From NCBI GenBank assembly GCA_965221605.1, contig CBDCSK010000008.1:62001-126000 (forward strand): DNA of 64,000 nt, read 5' to 3'. Position 1 is the first letter of the stretch, and the number at the start of each line of letters is the position of its first letter. The position numbers were made by a program, and so were the translations under genes. This DNA comes from Aldehydirespirator sp965221605. GTDB lineage: Bacteria > Actinomycetota > Acidimicrobiia > Acidimicrobiales > Aldehydirespiratoraceae. The notes beneath the pieces are model-generated. The model did not search any database. It had not been told where the DNA came from and saw only the letters and a program-made list of their open reading frames with translations. Shown here in pieces: positions 8,181-15,940 of the stretch.

Positions 8181-9440
8181 ATGCCGACCGCGATGAGCCT
8201 GGAGTGGCCCACCGACGACTTCAGCCGGATCCCGTTCGCCGCCTACCTCGACGAGGACATCTACGTGGAGGAGCAGGAGCGGATCTTCCGGGGCCCGGTC
8301 TGGTCGTACCTGGCCCTCGAGGCCGAGATCCCCGACACCGGCGACTTCATCACCACCTACGTGGGCGACACGCCGGTGCTCGTCAACCGCCAGCGGGACG
8401 GCAAGGTCTCCGCCTTCGTGAACCGCTGCATGCACCGGGGCTCGATGCTCAAGCGCGAGTGCCGGGGCAACGCCACCATGCACCAGTGCCTCTACCACCA
8501 GTGGGCGTACGACCTCACGGGCCAGTTGCGGGCGGTCCCGTTCGCCAAGGGGCACATGGGTCGGGGCGGGCTGCCGCCGGACTTCGACATGAAGTCGGTG
8601 AAGCTCACGTCGATGCGGGTGGAGAGCTACCAGGGCGTGCTGTTCGGGACGTTCTCCGATGAGACCGAACCGCTGGCCGACTACCTCGGTGCCAACGTGC
8701 GGGCCGAGCTCGACCGGGTCTTCAACCGGCCCATCAGCCTGCTCGGCTACCAGCGGCAGCGGATCCTCGGCAACTGGAAGCTCTACAACGACAACGTGCG
8801 GGACCCGAACCACGGGGCCCTGCTGCACATGTTCCACGCCACTTTCGGCCTGTACCGGCCCACCCAGCGCGGCGGGGTGAAGATGGACGACCGTCACCGC
8901 CACAACATCAGCTACTCCATGATGGGCACCAGCGACGACGATGCCGACGCCGAGGCGTTCGCCGGAACCCAGAAGGTCTTCGACAAGGGATTCCGGCTCG
9001 AGGACCCGTCGATGCTGCAGTACGACAAGGAATACCCCGACGACGTGTCGCTGACCATCCTGTCGATCTTCCCCAACATGGTCGTGCAGCAGATCACCAA
9101 CAGCCTCTGCACCCGCCAGATCCAGACCCGCGGTCCGGGCGAGTTGGAGCTGTACTGGACGTACTTCGGCTACGAGGACGATGACGAGAAGATGACCCAG
9201 CACCGTCTCAACCAGGCCAACCTGGTCGGTCCGGGCGGGCTGATCTCCATGGAGGACGGGGAGGCGGTCGAGATGGTCCACCGGGCCGTCAAGCGCGAGC
9301 AGGACGAGCACGGCATCGTCGAGATCGGCGGCAAGGGCGAGATCGCCGACCATGACTACCTGGTGACCGAGATCCCGATCCGGGGGTTCTGGTCGTACTA
9401 CTACGAGCTGATGGGCATCGAGGCAGAGCAGGCCGCCTGA
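8181..9440 (+). CDS. Aromatic-ring-hydroxylating dioxygenase, alpha subunit
   Basis: This 419-residue protein is a large-subunit Rieske oxygenase. Its Rieske ligands are Cys83/His85 (CMHRG) and Cys103/His106 (CLYHQW). The bridging and mononuclear iron region reads NDNVRDPNHGALLH near residues 201-214, with the conserved Asp and the two histidines. This arrangement is found in the anthranilate, salicylate and terephthalate dioxygenase branch. The start has a strong AAGAAAGGAG ribosome-binding site about 10 nt upstream. Its stop overlaps the beta-subunit ATG by one base (TGATG), so the two chains are made in fixed ratio. The substrate is unknown. Confidence 0.9.
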   Translation: MPTAMSLEWPTDDFSRIPFAAYLDEDIYVEEQERIFRGPVWSYLALEAEIPDTGDFITTYVGDTPVLVNRQRDGKVSAFVNRCMHRGSMLKRECRGNATMHQCLYHQWAYDLTGQLRAVPFAKGHMGRGGLPPDFDMKSVKLTSMRVESYQGVLFGTFSDETEPLADYLGANVRAELDRVFNRPISLLGYQRQRILGNWKLYNDNVRDPNHGALLHMFHATFGLYRPTQRGGVKMDDRHRHNISYSMMGTSDDDADAEAFAGTQKVFDKGFRLEDPSMLQYDKEYPDDVSLTILSIFPNMVVQQITNSLCTRQIQTRGPGELELYWTYFGYEDDDEKMTQHRLNQANLVGPGGLISMEDGEAVEMVHRAVKREQDEHGIVEIGGKGEIADHDYLVTEIPIRGFWSYYYELMGIEAEQAA

Positions 9441-9913
9441 TGGGTGCTGGCAGCCAGCGCGACGCCGTCGTGGCGTTGATGATCGACTACGTCCACCTGA
9501 TCGACGAGGACCGGCTGGAGGACTGGGTCGAGCTGTTCACCGACGACTGCACCTACAAGATCCTGTCGCGGGAGAACGTCGATGCCGGCTACCCGCTGGA
9601 GCTCTTGTCGTGTCACAACAAGGGCATGCTGCGCGACCGGGTGGTGTCGCTGAGGGAGGCCAACCTCTACAACCTCCACACCGACAAGCACGTGCTCGGC
9701 ATGGTCCGGACGCATCAGGAGAGCGACGGCGTGTGGACCGCGCAGGCCAACTTCTCGGTGTACCAGTCGACCCTCGACGGCGAGACCGACCTCTTCGCGG
9801 TAGGGACCTACCGTGACCGGATCGTCTTCGACAACGGCCGGCCGCTGTTCGCGGAGAAGATCGTGGTCAACGACACCTTCGCCGTCGCCAGGATGCTCTC
9901 CACCCCGATCTGA
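9440..9913 (+). CDS. Aromatic-ring-hydroxylating dioxygenase, beta subunit
   Basis: This 157-residue protein has the cone-shaped SnoaL/NTF2 fold of ring-hydroxylating dioxygenase small subunits, seen in YVHLIDEDRLEDWVELFTDDCTYKI at the N-terminus and the late strand GTYRDRIVFDNGRPLFAEKIVVND. It begins on the last base of the alpha-subunit stop, which is typical for a coupled alpha/beta pair. The beta chain is structural, stabilising the alpha3beta3 hexamer. It ends the catabolic block; the next 600 nt hold no clear gene. Confidence 0.9.
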   Translation: MGAGSQRDAVVALMIDYVHLIDEDRLEDWVELFTDDCTYKILSRENVDAGYPLELLSCHNKGMLRDRVVSLREANLYNLHTDKHVLGMVRTHQESDGVWTAQANFSVYQSTLDGETDLFAVGTYRDRIVFDNGRPLFAEKIVVNDTFAVARMLSTPI

Positions 9914-10344
9914 GGCGGGGAGTCCAAGCGGCGGTCACACCCTCCGCTGAGAGATGGGTCGAAAATACCCTTTCAGCTGGCTCTTGCTGATCCGCTGCCA
10001 GCGTGGTGTCCAGGCAGCGTTCCGCCGAGTGGGAATTGACAGGTGGGACTTGACAGGGCCTCTCGGCCACTCGGCACCTATGTGCGGTGCATCGTGGAGG
10101 TGTGACCGCGGGGGTTGCGGATCGTCCCCCCGAAGGCGGGCCGCTTAACAGCAAGCCGCAGGAGAGCCTGGGTGGCATTTCAGGTAGCGAGGGGGTCCAC
10201 CGCGGGGGGGCCTGCCTCAAATAATGTCGGCAGGAACGTGGCGCACTCCCATGGGCAGACTTCACCGGCACCTACCGGTAGCGGCTTCGCCGTCAGGAGC
10301 TTCCCGCAAGCCTCAATGCTCGGCTGGCAGCCACAAGCAGAGAA

Positions 10345-10360
10345 CCGAACAGATGTTCGG
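10345..10360. promoter_or_regulatory. LexA/SOS box
   Basis: CCGAACAGATGTTCGG is a perfect 6+4+6 palindrome at its arms and fits the actinobacterial SOS consensus CGAAC-RNRY-GTTYG at every position. The nearest downstream gene is the 104-residue ORF at 10517. Confidence 0.7.
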
Positions 10361-10430
10361 AATCGTCCGTCGATGTTGCTATGCTGGAGGCAGCGTGGTA
10401 GATATGACAAGCATCTACAGCCCTTCCCAG

Positions 10431-10493
10431 TAATCCACAGTCATCCACCTCCATCGAAAGATATCCACAGTATTTTCCCCTGTGTCATTCACA
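10431..10493 (+). repeat. Cluster of DnaA-box-like nonamers in direct orientation
   Basis: TAATCCACA (10431), TCATCCACC (10441), ATATCCACA (10461) and TCATTCACA (10485) lie in the same orientation. The first, third and fourth each differ by one base from the DnaA box forms TTATCCACA/TTATNCACA. Starts are 10, 20 and 24 nt apart. They precede the 10517 start and could be an operator or part of a lost replication origin. Confidence 0.5.
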
Positions 10494-10516
10494 GAACCAT
10501 CCGAGAGGGATAAGTC

Positions 10517-10831
10517 ATGACCGAGACTGTCGACGACCGTCAGCAGCGCCCCGACTCCCGGCGTCGGCGCAGGCAGTCGCTCCACGAGAGGGTCATGACC
10601 GACCCAGAGTCCCGGTACGCGTACTTCAACACGACTCAGGGGACGCTGAGGGCCGACCCCTCCCACAAGGACATGGAACAGATCCTGAAGGTCCTAGACG
10701 ACAATGAGATCGTCTATCTCTATGAAGCGGACACCAGCCGCCCGCGGCCGGTCTTCTTCTCGGGGGGACACATCAGCATCGGTCTCGATGAGATAGCTGA
10801 GGCAGCGGGAAGGCTGGCCGCAGCACCCTAG
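10517..10831 (+). CDS. Small hypothetical protein
   Basis: This 104-residue basic-then-acidic protein has no family I recognise. The N-terminus is rich in Arg and Gln (RRRRRQSLHERVM) and probably disordered; the remainder (ILKVLDDNEIVYLYEADTSRPRPVFFSGGHISIGLDEIAEAAGRL) looks like a small alpha/beta unit. GAGAGGG about 8 nt upstream of the ATG is a fair ribosome-binding site. It is the only open gene immediately downstream of the SOS box and the DnaA-box-like repeats, so DNA-damage or replication-linked control is a reasonable hypothesis. No catalytic motif is visible. Confidence 0.6.
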   Translation: MTETVDDRQQRPDSRRRRRQSLHERVMTDPESRYAYFNTTQGTLRADPSHKDMEQILKVLDDNEIVYLYEADTSRPRPVFFSGGHISIGLDEIAEAAGRLAAAP

Positions 10832-10976
10832 GCCGCTAACGCGTTCGCGACGCCTCGCGGCGTGGGATCCGAATGCGTCAAGAGTGCTCTCGCGTCCGGC
10901 GGAAGCCGCTCGCACATAGGCTGTTCAGTCGCCCGTGAGGGACTCCTGTGGATCCGACGACAGAGTGAGGGTTGCT

Positions 10977-11816
10977 GTGCCTGACGTGAATCCGGTACCG
11001 GTCATCTTGCTCTGCGCTGCATCTGGCACCCGTCTCACAGCCATCTCTCAGTCGCTCAAGGAACCCAATCCGCGACTTCGGGTCCGGGACTTGGAGGCCG
11101 AAGCCTGCGCGGCGCGAGGCGTGTCGTCAATGAGAGAACTCATCACGTCACCCCGGCAGGTGTTGTACGACACCTGGGGAGCGACATGCAACGGCATCCT
11201 CAAGGAAGTCGTGAGCGAAGGTTCGACCCATCCCGTTCTCATCTCGCTTCATCTGACCTGGTACAAGCCGGACACGGGAGAGTTCTTCTCGCCGGTCAAC
11301 CTGTTCGAGTTGAAGAAGTCCGGCTGTTCGATCGTCCACATCGTGATACTCATCGACGACATCTACGACATGTTCTTCAGACTGTCGGGACCGGGTGAAC
11401 TCTATGGCGAGGAGTTCATGTCCCACGATCAGAGCACGCTCAAGAAGCTCACCGATCGAATGAACGATGACGGCCTCCAAGTGCAGGCGAGAGAGATAGC
11501 CCTTGGAGAGTTGCTGTCGTGGCGACGCGCCGAGATGATCCAAGCAGAGAACATGGCGCGGTCGCTGGGCTCGCACCTGACTGTGCTGGGCACCAAACAC
11601 GACAAGCGTGCCCTCCAGACCATCGTCTCGAACCCGGACGCTTCCCGGATCTATCTCTCGCACCGGATCTCAGAACACCGGAGACACAACACGGAGACGG
11701 TCACGCAGGACCGCCCGCTGGGCGAATGGATCCCTGTGGTGAAAGAGGTCAACGAACTCCACCACCTGTTCCTCGATCACCACCAGATCCTGATCAATCC
11801 GCCTCTTCGCGTTTGA
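10977..11816 (+). CDS. Hypothetical protein, 3' end altered by ISL3 insertion
   Basis: This protein of about 279 residues begins with a hydrophobic strand and a Ser/Thr-rich turn (VILLCAASGTRL), like a degenerate nucleotide-binding loop, but it lacks the GK[ST] of a P-loop. Later motifs include SCSIVHIVILIDDIYDMF-like strands and YLSHRISEHRRH near 225. The GTG at 10977 is preferred because GAGGG lies 5 nt upstream; starts at 10935 and 10965 are possible. The final residues (PLRV) and stop lie inside the left inverted repeat of the ISL3 element, so the natural C-terminus is lost or changed. No function can be assigned. Confidence 0.55.
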   Translation: MPDVNPVPVILLCAASGTRLTAISQSLKEPNPRLRVRDLEAEACAARGVSSMRELITSPRQVLYDTWGATCNGILKEVVSEGSTHPVLISLHLTWYKPDTGEFFSPVNLFELKKSGCSIVHIVILIDDIYDMFFRLSGPGELYGEEFMSHDQSTLKKLTDRMNDDGLQVQAREIALGELLSWRRAEMIQAENMARSLGSHLTVLGTKHDKRALQTIVSNPDASRIYLSHRISEHRRHNTETVTQDRPLGEWIPVVKEVNELHHLFLDHHQILINPPLRV

Positions 11817-13214
11817 GGGTGGAGTAGGGGCGGCAGGGGTCCGCGGCTGAACGCGAGGGATCCCCCAGAATCGGCGCCGCCAAGGCAGCCGAAGAACTGG
11901 AGGATCCCTGTGGAATGCGACCCTACGCGCGTCTGTGAGCGGCTGGTGGGACTCGGCGACGTCGAGGTGCTCGGCGTCGACGACGAGTCCGGCGAGCCGC
12001 TGAGAGTGCACATCCGCAGACGGACGTCGAGACCGGACTGTGAGGTCTGTGGCGGGCCGTTGTGGTCCAACGGGGAGCGGGAGGTGGAGCTGGTGGATCT
12101 CCCGGCGTTCGGGCGGCCTGCTCGGCTGGTGCAGCAGGCGGCGGTGGCGCTGCGGACAGCCGCGGTGCCCGGTGGGCGCCGTCACCGAGCAGGCTCCTGA
12201 GATCGCGCCGCCGCGCGAGAAGCTGACCGCCCGGGCGGGGCGCTGGGCGACGCGCCAGGCCGGCAGGGCGCGCCCCGTCGACGAGGTCGCCGCAGAACTG
12301 GGATGCAGCTGGCACCCGGCGAACGAGTCGGTGCGGCGCTGGGGCTCAGCGCTGCTCGACGCCGACACCGAGCGGATCTCAGATGTCGAGGCTCTGGGAC
12401 TGGATGAGACCTTGATGGGCCGCCGGGGCCGGTTCAAAGACAAGGCCTGGCCCCGCCAGCATCGTCGACGTCGGCCGGGGCCAGCTGCTCGACATAGTCC
12501 CGGGCCGCACCGCCAAAGCGCCCACCGAGTGGCTGCTGGGCCGGCCCCGCGAATGGCTCGATGAGATCCGCTGGGCGGTGCTGGACCTCTCGGGCCCGTA
12601 TCGGGCCGCGTTCGACACCGCGATACCCGACGCCGGCCAGGTCGCGGACCCCTTCCACGTCGTGCGGCTCGGCAACGACGCCATCGACGAGGTCCGCCGC
12701 AGAGTCCAGAACCAGACCCTCGGGCACCGCGGCCACAAGCACGACCCGCTGTATCGGGCCCGCAAACTGCTCGTGTCGGCGTCTGAGAACATCACCGACT
12801 CCGGCCGGGTCCGGCTGCGGGGCCTGCTCGACGCGGGCGACCCCTACGGCGAGGTCCGCGACGCCTGGCACGCCAAGGAGACCCTGCGCTCGATCTATGA
12901 CATCGACGACGCCAAGGTGGGCGCCGCGACCGTGGCCCAGCTCGGCTCTGACCTCTAGGACCCCGGCCTGCCCCCGGAGATCAACCGGCTCGGCCGCACC
13001 ATCTCCACCTGGCGCACCCAGATCGCCAACTGGCACGCCGCCAGAGTCACCAACGCCGCCACCGAGGCCGCCAACAACCTCATCAAACGCGTCAAACGCG
13101 CCGCGTTCGGGTTCACCAACTTCACCAACTACAGCATCCGGGCCCTGCTCTACGCCGGCAAGCCTGACTGGGCGCTGCTCGACACCCTCACTCCACCCTA
13201 AAACGCGAAGAGCC
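11801..13214 (+). mobile_element. ISL3-family insertion sequence (degenerate)
   Basis: The ends are 25-bp inverted repeats (11801-11825 and 13190-13214) that match at 23 of 25 positions and start GGCTCTTCGCG, the usual ISL3 terminus. The transposase inside is broken. No target duplication is obvious (the flanking 8-mers differ), which suggests age or rearrangement. Confidence 0.85.
11910..13201 (+). pseudogene. ISL3-family transposase, frameshifted
   Basis: Pieces of one ISL3 transposase lie in three frames. The first (from 11910) has the zinc-finger start CEVCGGPLWSNG. The second (from about 12135) carries the linker and HTH (ELGCSWHPANESVRRWG) and the catalytic start EALGLDETL. The third (from about 12455) carries the rest (LDLSGPYRAAFD, DPFHVVRLGNDAIDEV) and has an in-frame TAG at 12956-12958 before the conserved tail (TNAATEAANNLIKRVKR). 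Two frameshifts and one stop make it non-functional unless heavily recoded. Its C-terminal tail remains well preserved, so decay is fairly recent. Confidence 0.85.
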
Positions 13215-13831
13215 AGATTCCTATCGCCCTCCTCCGCGCGTCGCCGGATGCCTGACACGAGATCTGCAACCTGGATCGCGTGGGAGGTCCTAGAGTTGGC
13301 GTAGTACATGCTGGGGTGCAGGAAAAGGCGGCGCGAAATCACGAAGGTCGCCACGCATACGCTGGCGTGTGCGTCGAGGGAGTGGTTGGACCAGTCCGAC
13401 ACGATCATGCCCGTCTCGCGGTGCTCAGCGCACTCCACGGCGAAGTGCTCCACAAGCGCTTGGAGCTGTAGCGGAGTCGTGGTGTCCAGCGTCATGTCGT
13501 GGTGAAGCCGGCGCTTGTCGATGGTGACCGTGTAGACGGTGGTGTCAAGCTGGCCGAGGATGCGCAGGATCTCCTTGACGAAGTTCCGGTTCTTCGAGCG
13601 CTTCCATGGATTGGGATTGATAGTCCGTCGGGCCTTGAGTTCCCACTTGCCGGGATCTCCTCGATCCGGATAGAACCGGGCTTTGGCGCCAGCGATCCGG
13701 CGGTCGAGGGTACGCACGTTCTGCGAAGGGATCGAGAAGCCGCCGATGACGACTGCCCTTGAACTGTCGGAGGCTGAAGGCTTGCCAGAATCATCGAGGA
13801 ACAGAACTCGCGTGCTGCGTTGCGTCGGCAT
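13215..13831 (-). pseudogene. DUF3800-family protein, truncated by ISL3
   Basis: About 205 residues from an ATG at 13831 match DUF3800: N-terminal VLFLDDSGKPSASD with the acidic Asp-Asp pair and C-terminal SHAIQVADLVSGIRRR, the family's second signature. Members have an RNase H-like fold and are often found in defence or mobile contexts, with nuclease activity suspected. The frame continues into the ISL3 right end (GDRNL then LALRV), where original coding ends. Since the last family motif is intact, only a short tail may be missing and the protein might still fold. It is convergent with the 10977 gene. Confidence 0.7.
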
Positions 13832-14108
13832 CAGGGGTGTTCTTGTGGTCCGAGGGGAAGCGAGCCAGCCTACAGCACTCCGTCCGCTGACTGATGCCGT
13901 GCCCCGGCCGGGCTCGCTGCTGCGGTCGAGCGCTTCGGCGGCCGACGTTAGGCTCGCTACTGTGGGGGATGCAGCGCCGAGTTCGGAAAGCGCCTGCGGC
14001 CGGGCGGACCAGGCGCGAAGCGAGGTGCCAGCGGCGGCGGCTCGTCCGGCGCTGTGTGCGTCTGATCTGCCGGCTCACCTCGCCGTCGGTGATGGCCGCA
14101 ACGGGTTG

Positions 14109-14465
14109 GTGGACCTGCGCGAGTTTGTCAAGCGTTGGGCCTGCTTCCCGCAGCAGCGGCCGTTGATGATCGCCCAAGCCCCTCGCCGTCACCGATGGCA
14201 CGACCGGCTCACGTCGCGCCGGCACGATCTCGTGCGCATCTCGGCGGTGGTCCATGCGCTGTGTGACCGTGACGGGGTCGCGGTTCCCGGCTGGGTCTAC
14301 AAGCACCGCAGCCGTCGCCCGATCGGATTGGCCGCGTCGCTGGACCCGACCACCGAGTGGGCCCGTATCGCTCTGGCCGACGCTCCCTCGGCGTGCGCAT
14401 ATCACGATGTGTGGTTCGATCAGGCCATGATCGAGAACATCACCGTGCACGGCTTCCGGGACTGA
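14109..14465 (+). CDS. Hypothetical protein
   Basis: About 118 residues (DLREFVKRWACFPQQRPLMIAQAP... ending ITVHGFRD) look genuinely coding: balanced composition, Trp-rich helices and a PGWVYKHRSRRP turn. I do not recognise the family with confidence. The start is unclear: GTG 14109 and TTG 14106 sit just before the conserved-looking part, GTG 14025 would add 28 residues, and no clear ribosome-binding site is seen. It stands alone between the DUF3800 remnant and the methyltransferase, on the same strand as the latter with a 66-nt gap. The preceding stretch 13832-14108 shows nothing else convincing. Confidence 0.45.
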   Translation: MDLREFVKRWACFPQQRPLMIAQAPRRHRWHDRLTSRRHDLVRISAVVHALCDRDGVAVPGWVYKHRSRRPIGLAASLDPTTEWARIALADAPSACAYHDVWFDQAMIENITVHGFRD

Positions 14466-14531
14466 CGGCCGGCGGGCTTGGACTTCGAGGGTTTCGAGCA
14501 ACGACAGCTTCGACGGTGAGGGGTATGCGGT

Positions 14532-15314
14532 ATGGCGATGGACTACGACAGGGCATTTGCCGAGGTCATCGTGTCCCGATGGAGCGAGACTCCAGGTGAG
14601 CAGCGGAAAGCAGCCGAGTCTCCACGCCGCCAAGGACAACTGGCGCCGGGTGCGCCTGACTCCCATGCGCTGTGTGACTCCTTCCACTACCAGCGGGGTC
14701 ATGCCGATGTCTTTCGCGAGGTGTACAAGAAGTCGCGCCACTCGCCACCGAGGAAGGGCGAGCGCCTGTTGGTCGTTGATGTCGGCGCCGGGGCGGCGAC
14801 GGTGGCCGTTGGGCTAGGCGAGGCTCTCAAGCGGAAGAAGCGCCGACTGGTCGACTACCGAGCTCTCGATCCCAATCCAATGATGCGAGAGCTCGGCAGA
14901 CAGATCCTCAGGCATCTTGGTGCGGATTTCAGATCAGCCGACTACATCGAGTCGCTTGAAGAGGTCGACTTCGCCGACGTTGATCGGCTGCTCTTCACGT
15001 TCAGCTATGTCGCCCACCAAAAGGCTGTCACGCCAGTTCACGTAGCCTCGTGGGCGTCTGTCATCAAGCGGGCCGTCGGTGAGGTGGACCGGGCGGTCGA
15101 GCTGATCTACACCACCGCGGACCTCAGCGGAGGTGCGCTTCTCGACCTGGAGCGGATGCTCAAGAAGGCCAACGTCCTCAGGAGGCAACACGCCATTGAT
15201 GTTCAGGTGCGGCGGCGTTTCCCGGGCCCCACCCGTGGTGACGGCGAGATATTCTGGGAGGAGCAACCTCAACGGTGGGATGTACGAGCAGAGCACTGGA
15301 TCTTGCGAACATGA
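14532..15314 (+). CDS. SAM-dependent methyltransferase-like protein
   Basis: This 260-residue protein has a Rossmann-type SAM-binding motif I (VVDVGAGAATVAVGLGEAL, around residues 81-99), then motif II (YRALDPNPMMRELG, near 112-125) with the acidic residue expected to bind the ribose. The N-terminus (YQRGHADVFREVYKK) could contact a substrate. GAGGGG lies 8 nt before the ATG. Its stop overlaps the ATG of the AlkB-like gene (ATGA, 15311-15314), so the two are made together. The substrate is not evident; the pairing with AlkB suggests a nucleic acid or a nucleoside, by analogy with eukaryotic ALKBH8, which joins both domains in one chain. Confidence 0.7.
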   Translation: MAMDYDRAFAEVIVSRWSETPGEQRKAAESPRRQGQLAPGAPDSHALCDSFHYQRGHADVFREVYKKSRHSPPRKGERLLVVDVGAGAATVAVGLGEALKRKKRRLVDYRALDPNPMMRELGRQILRHLGADFRSADYIESLEEVDFADVDRLLFTFSYVAHQKAVTPVHVASWASVIKRAVGEVDRAVELIYTTADLSGGALLDLERMLKKANVLRRQHAIDVQVRRRFPGPTRGDGEIFWEEQPQRWDVRAEHWILRT

Positions 15315-15940
15315 GCCTGCAACTACCGCTGATAGACGCGGAGACAGCTACTACGCCCATGGGGCTCGAGTACCACCCCGACTTCTTGGACGCCTCCCAG
15401 GAGGACGGGTTGCTCGCGCATATCGGCGACTCTGAGTGGCTCACGGACCTCTCGCGGCGTGTGATGCACTTCGGCTACAAGTACGACTACACCAGTCGCA
15501 GACTTGACGAAACGGCTCGCATCGGGCCACTGCCCGAGTGGCTGGCACAACTGTCGAACATGGTGCGTGAAGCCGCGTCCGAGGAAGCGAAGCAACTGCT
15601 CGACCCCCACCGGCCGTTCCAACAGGCGATCATCAACGAGTACCTGCCTGGACAGGGGATCGCCCCCCACATCGACAGGGACTGCTTCGGCCCCCTTGTC
15701 GCGACCGTGAGCCTGGGCTCGGCCGTCAACATGGACTTCTGTCGCGATTCGACTGGGGACGAGCATGTGCAGCGCTTGATGCAGCGCAGCCTCGTCCTTC
15801 TCTACGGCGATGCCCGCTCCAAGTGGCGTCACGGCATCGCGAAACGGCAGTCCGACACTTGGAGCGGCCAGAGGACCAAGCGCCAACGACGCGTCTCGAT
15901 CACGTTTCGCACCATTGCAGACACCGGCCTAGATGGTTAG
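15311..15940 (+). CDS. AlkB-like 2-oxoglutarate/Fe(II) dioxygenase
   Basis: This 209-residue protein has the AlkB core: INEYLPGQGIAPHIDRDCFGP (near 114-134) with the metal motif His-x-Asp, then VSLGSAVNMDF, LVLLYGDARSKWRHGI with the distal His, and RRVSITFRT with the 2-oxoglutarate-binding arginines. This order and spacing are closest to the ALKBH8/bacterial AlkB-like group, which oxidatively removes or hydroxylates alkyl groups on nucleic acids. The ATG at 15311 overlaps the methyltransferase stop. Its own TAG stop (15938-15940) lies in the left inverted repeat of IS982, so the last residues may have been replaced, although all catalytic motifs are present. Confidence 0.85.
   Translation: MSLQLPLIDAETATTPMGLEYHPDFLDASQEDGLLAHIGDSEWLTDLSRRVMHFGYKYDYTSRRLDETARIGPLPEWLAQLSNMVREAASEEAKQLLDPHRPFQQAIINEYLPGQGIAPHIDRDCFGPLVATVSLGSAVNMDFCRDSTGDEHVQRLMQRSLVLLYGDARSKWRHGIAKRQSDTWSGQRTKRQRRVSITFRTIADTGLDG

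Larger units (their letters stand above)
9914..10516. other. Non-coding accessory boundary region
   Basis: No convincing gene is seen in about 600 nt between the dioxygenase and a small ORF. The stretch contains a direct repeat of TTGACAGG (10036-10043 and 10050-10057), a perfect LexA-type palindrome (10345-10360) and a cluster of DnaA-box-like nonamers (10431-10493). It marks the change from catabolic genes to the IS-rich island. Confidence 0.6.

Noticed and set aside
10036..10084. Promoter from the two TTGACA motifs
   Set aside because: No -10 box lies at 16-19 nt from either motif; the nearest TATGTG is 23 nt away.
10431..10493. Chromosomal oriC
   Set aside because: The nonamers are imperfect and few, and no replication genes are near; an operator or relic is more likely.
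12434..13831. 465-residue minus-strand ORF starting as DUF3800
   Set aside because: Past codon 205 it runs into the ISL3 element in antisense; the later residues are repetitive and not protein-like.
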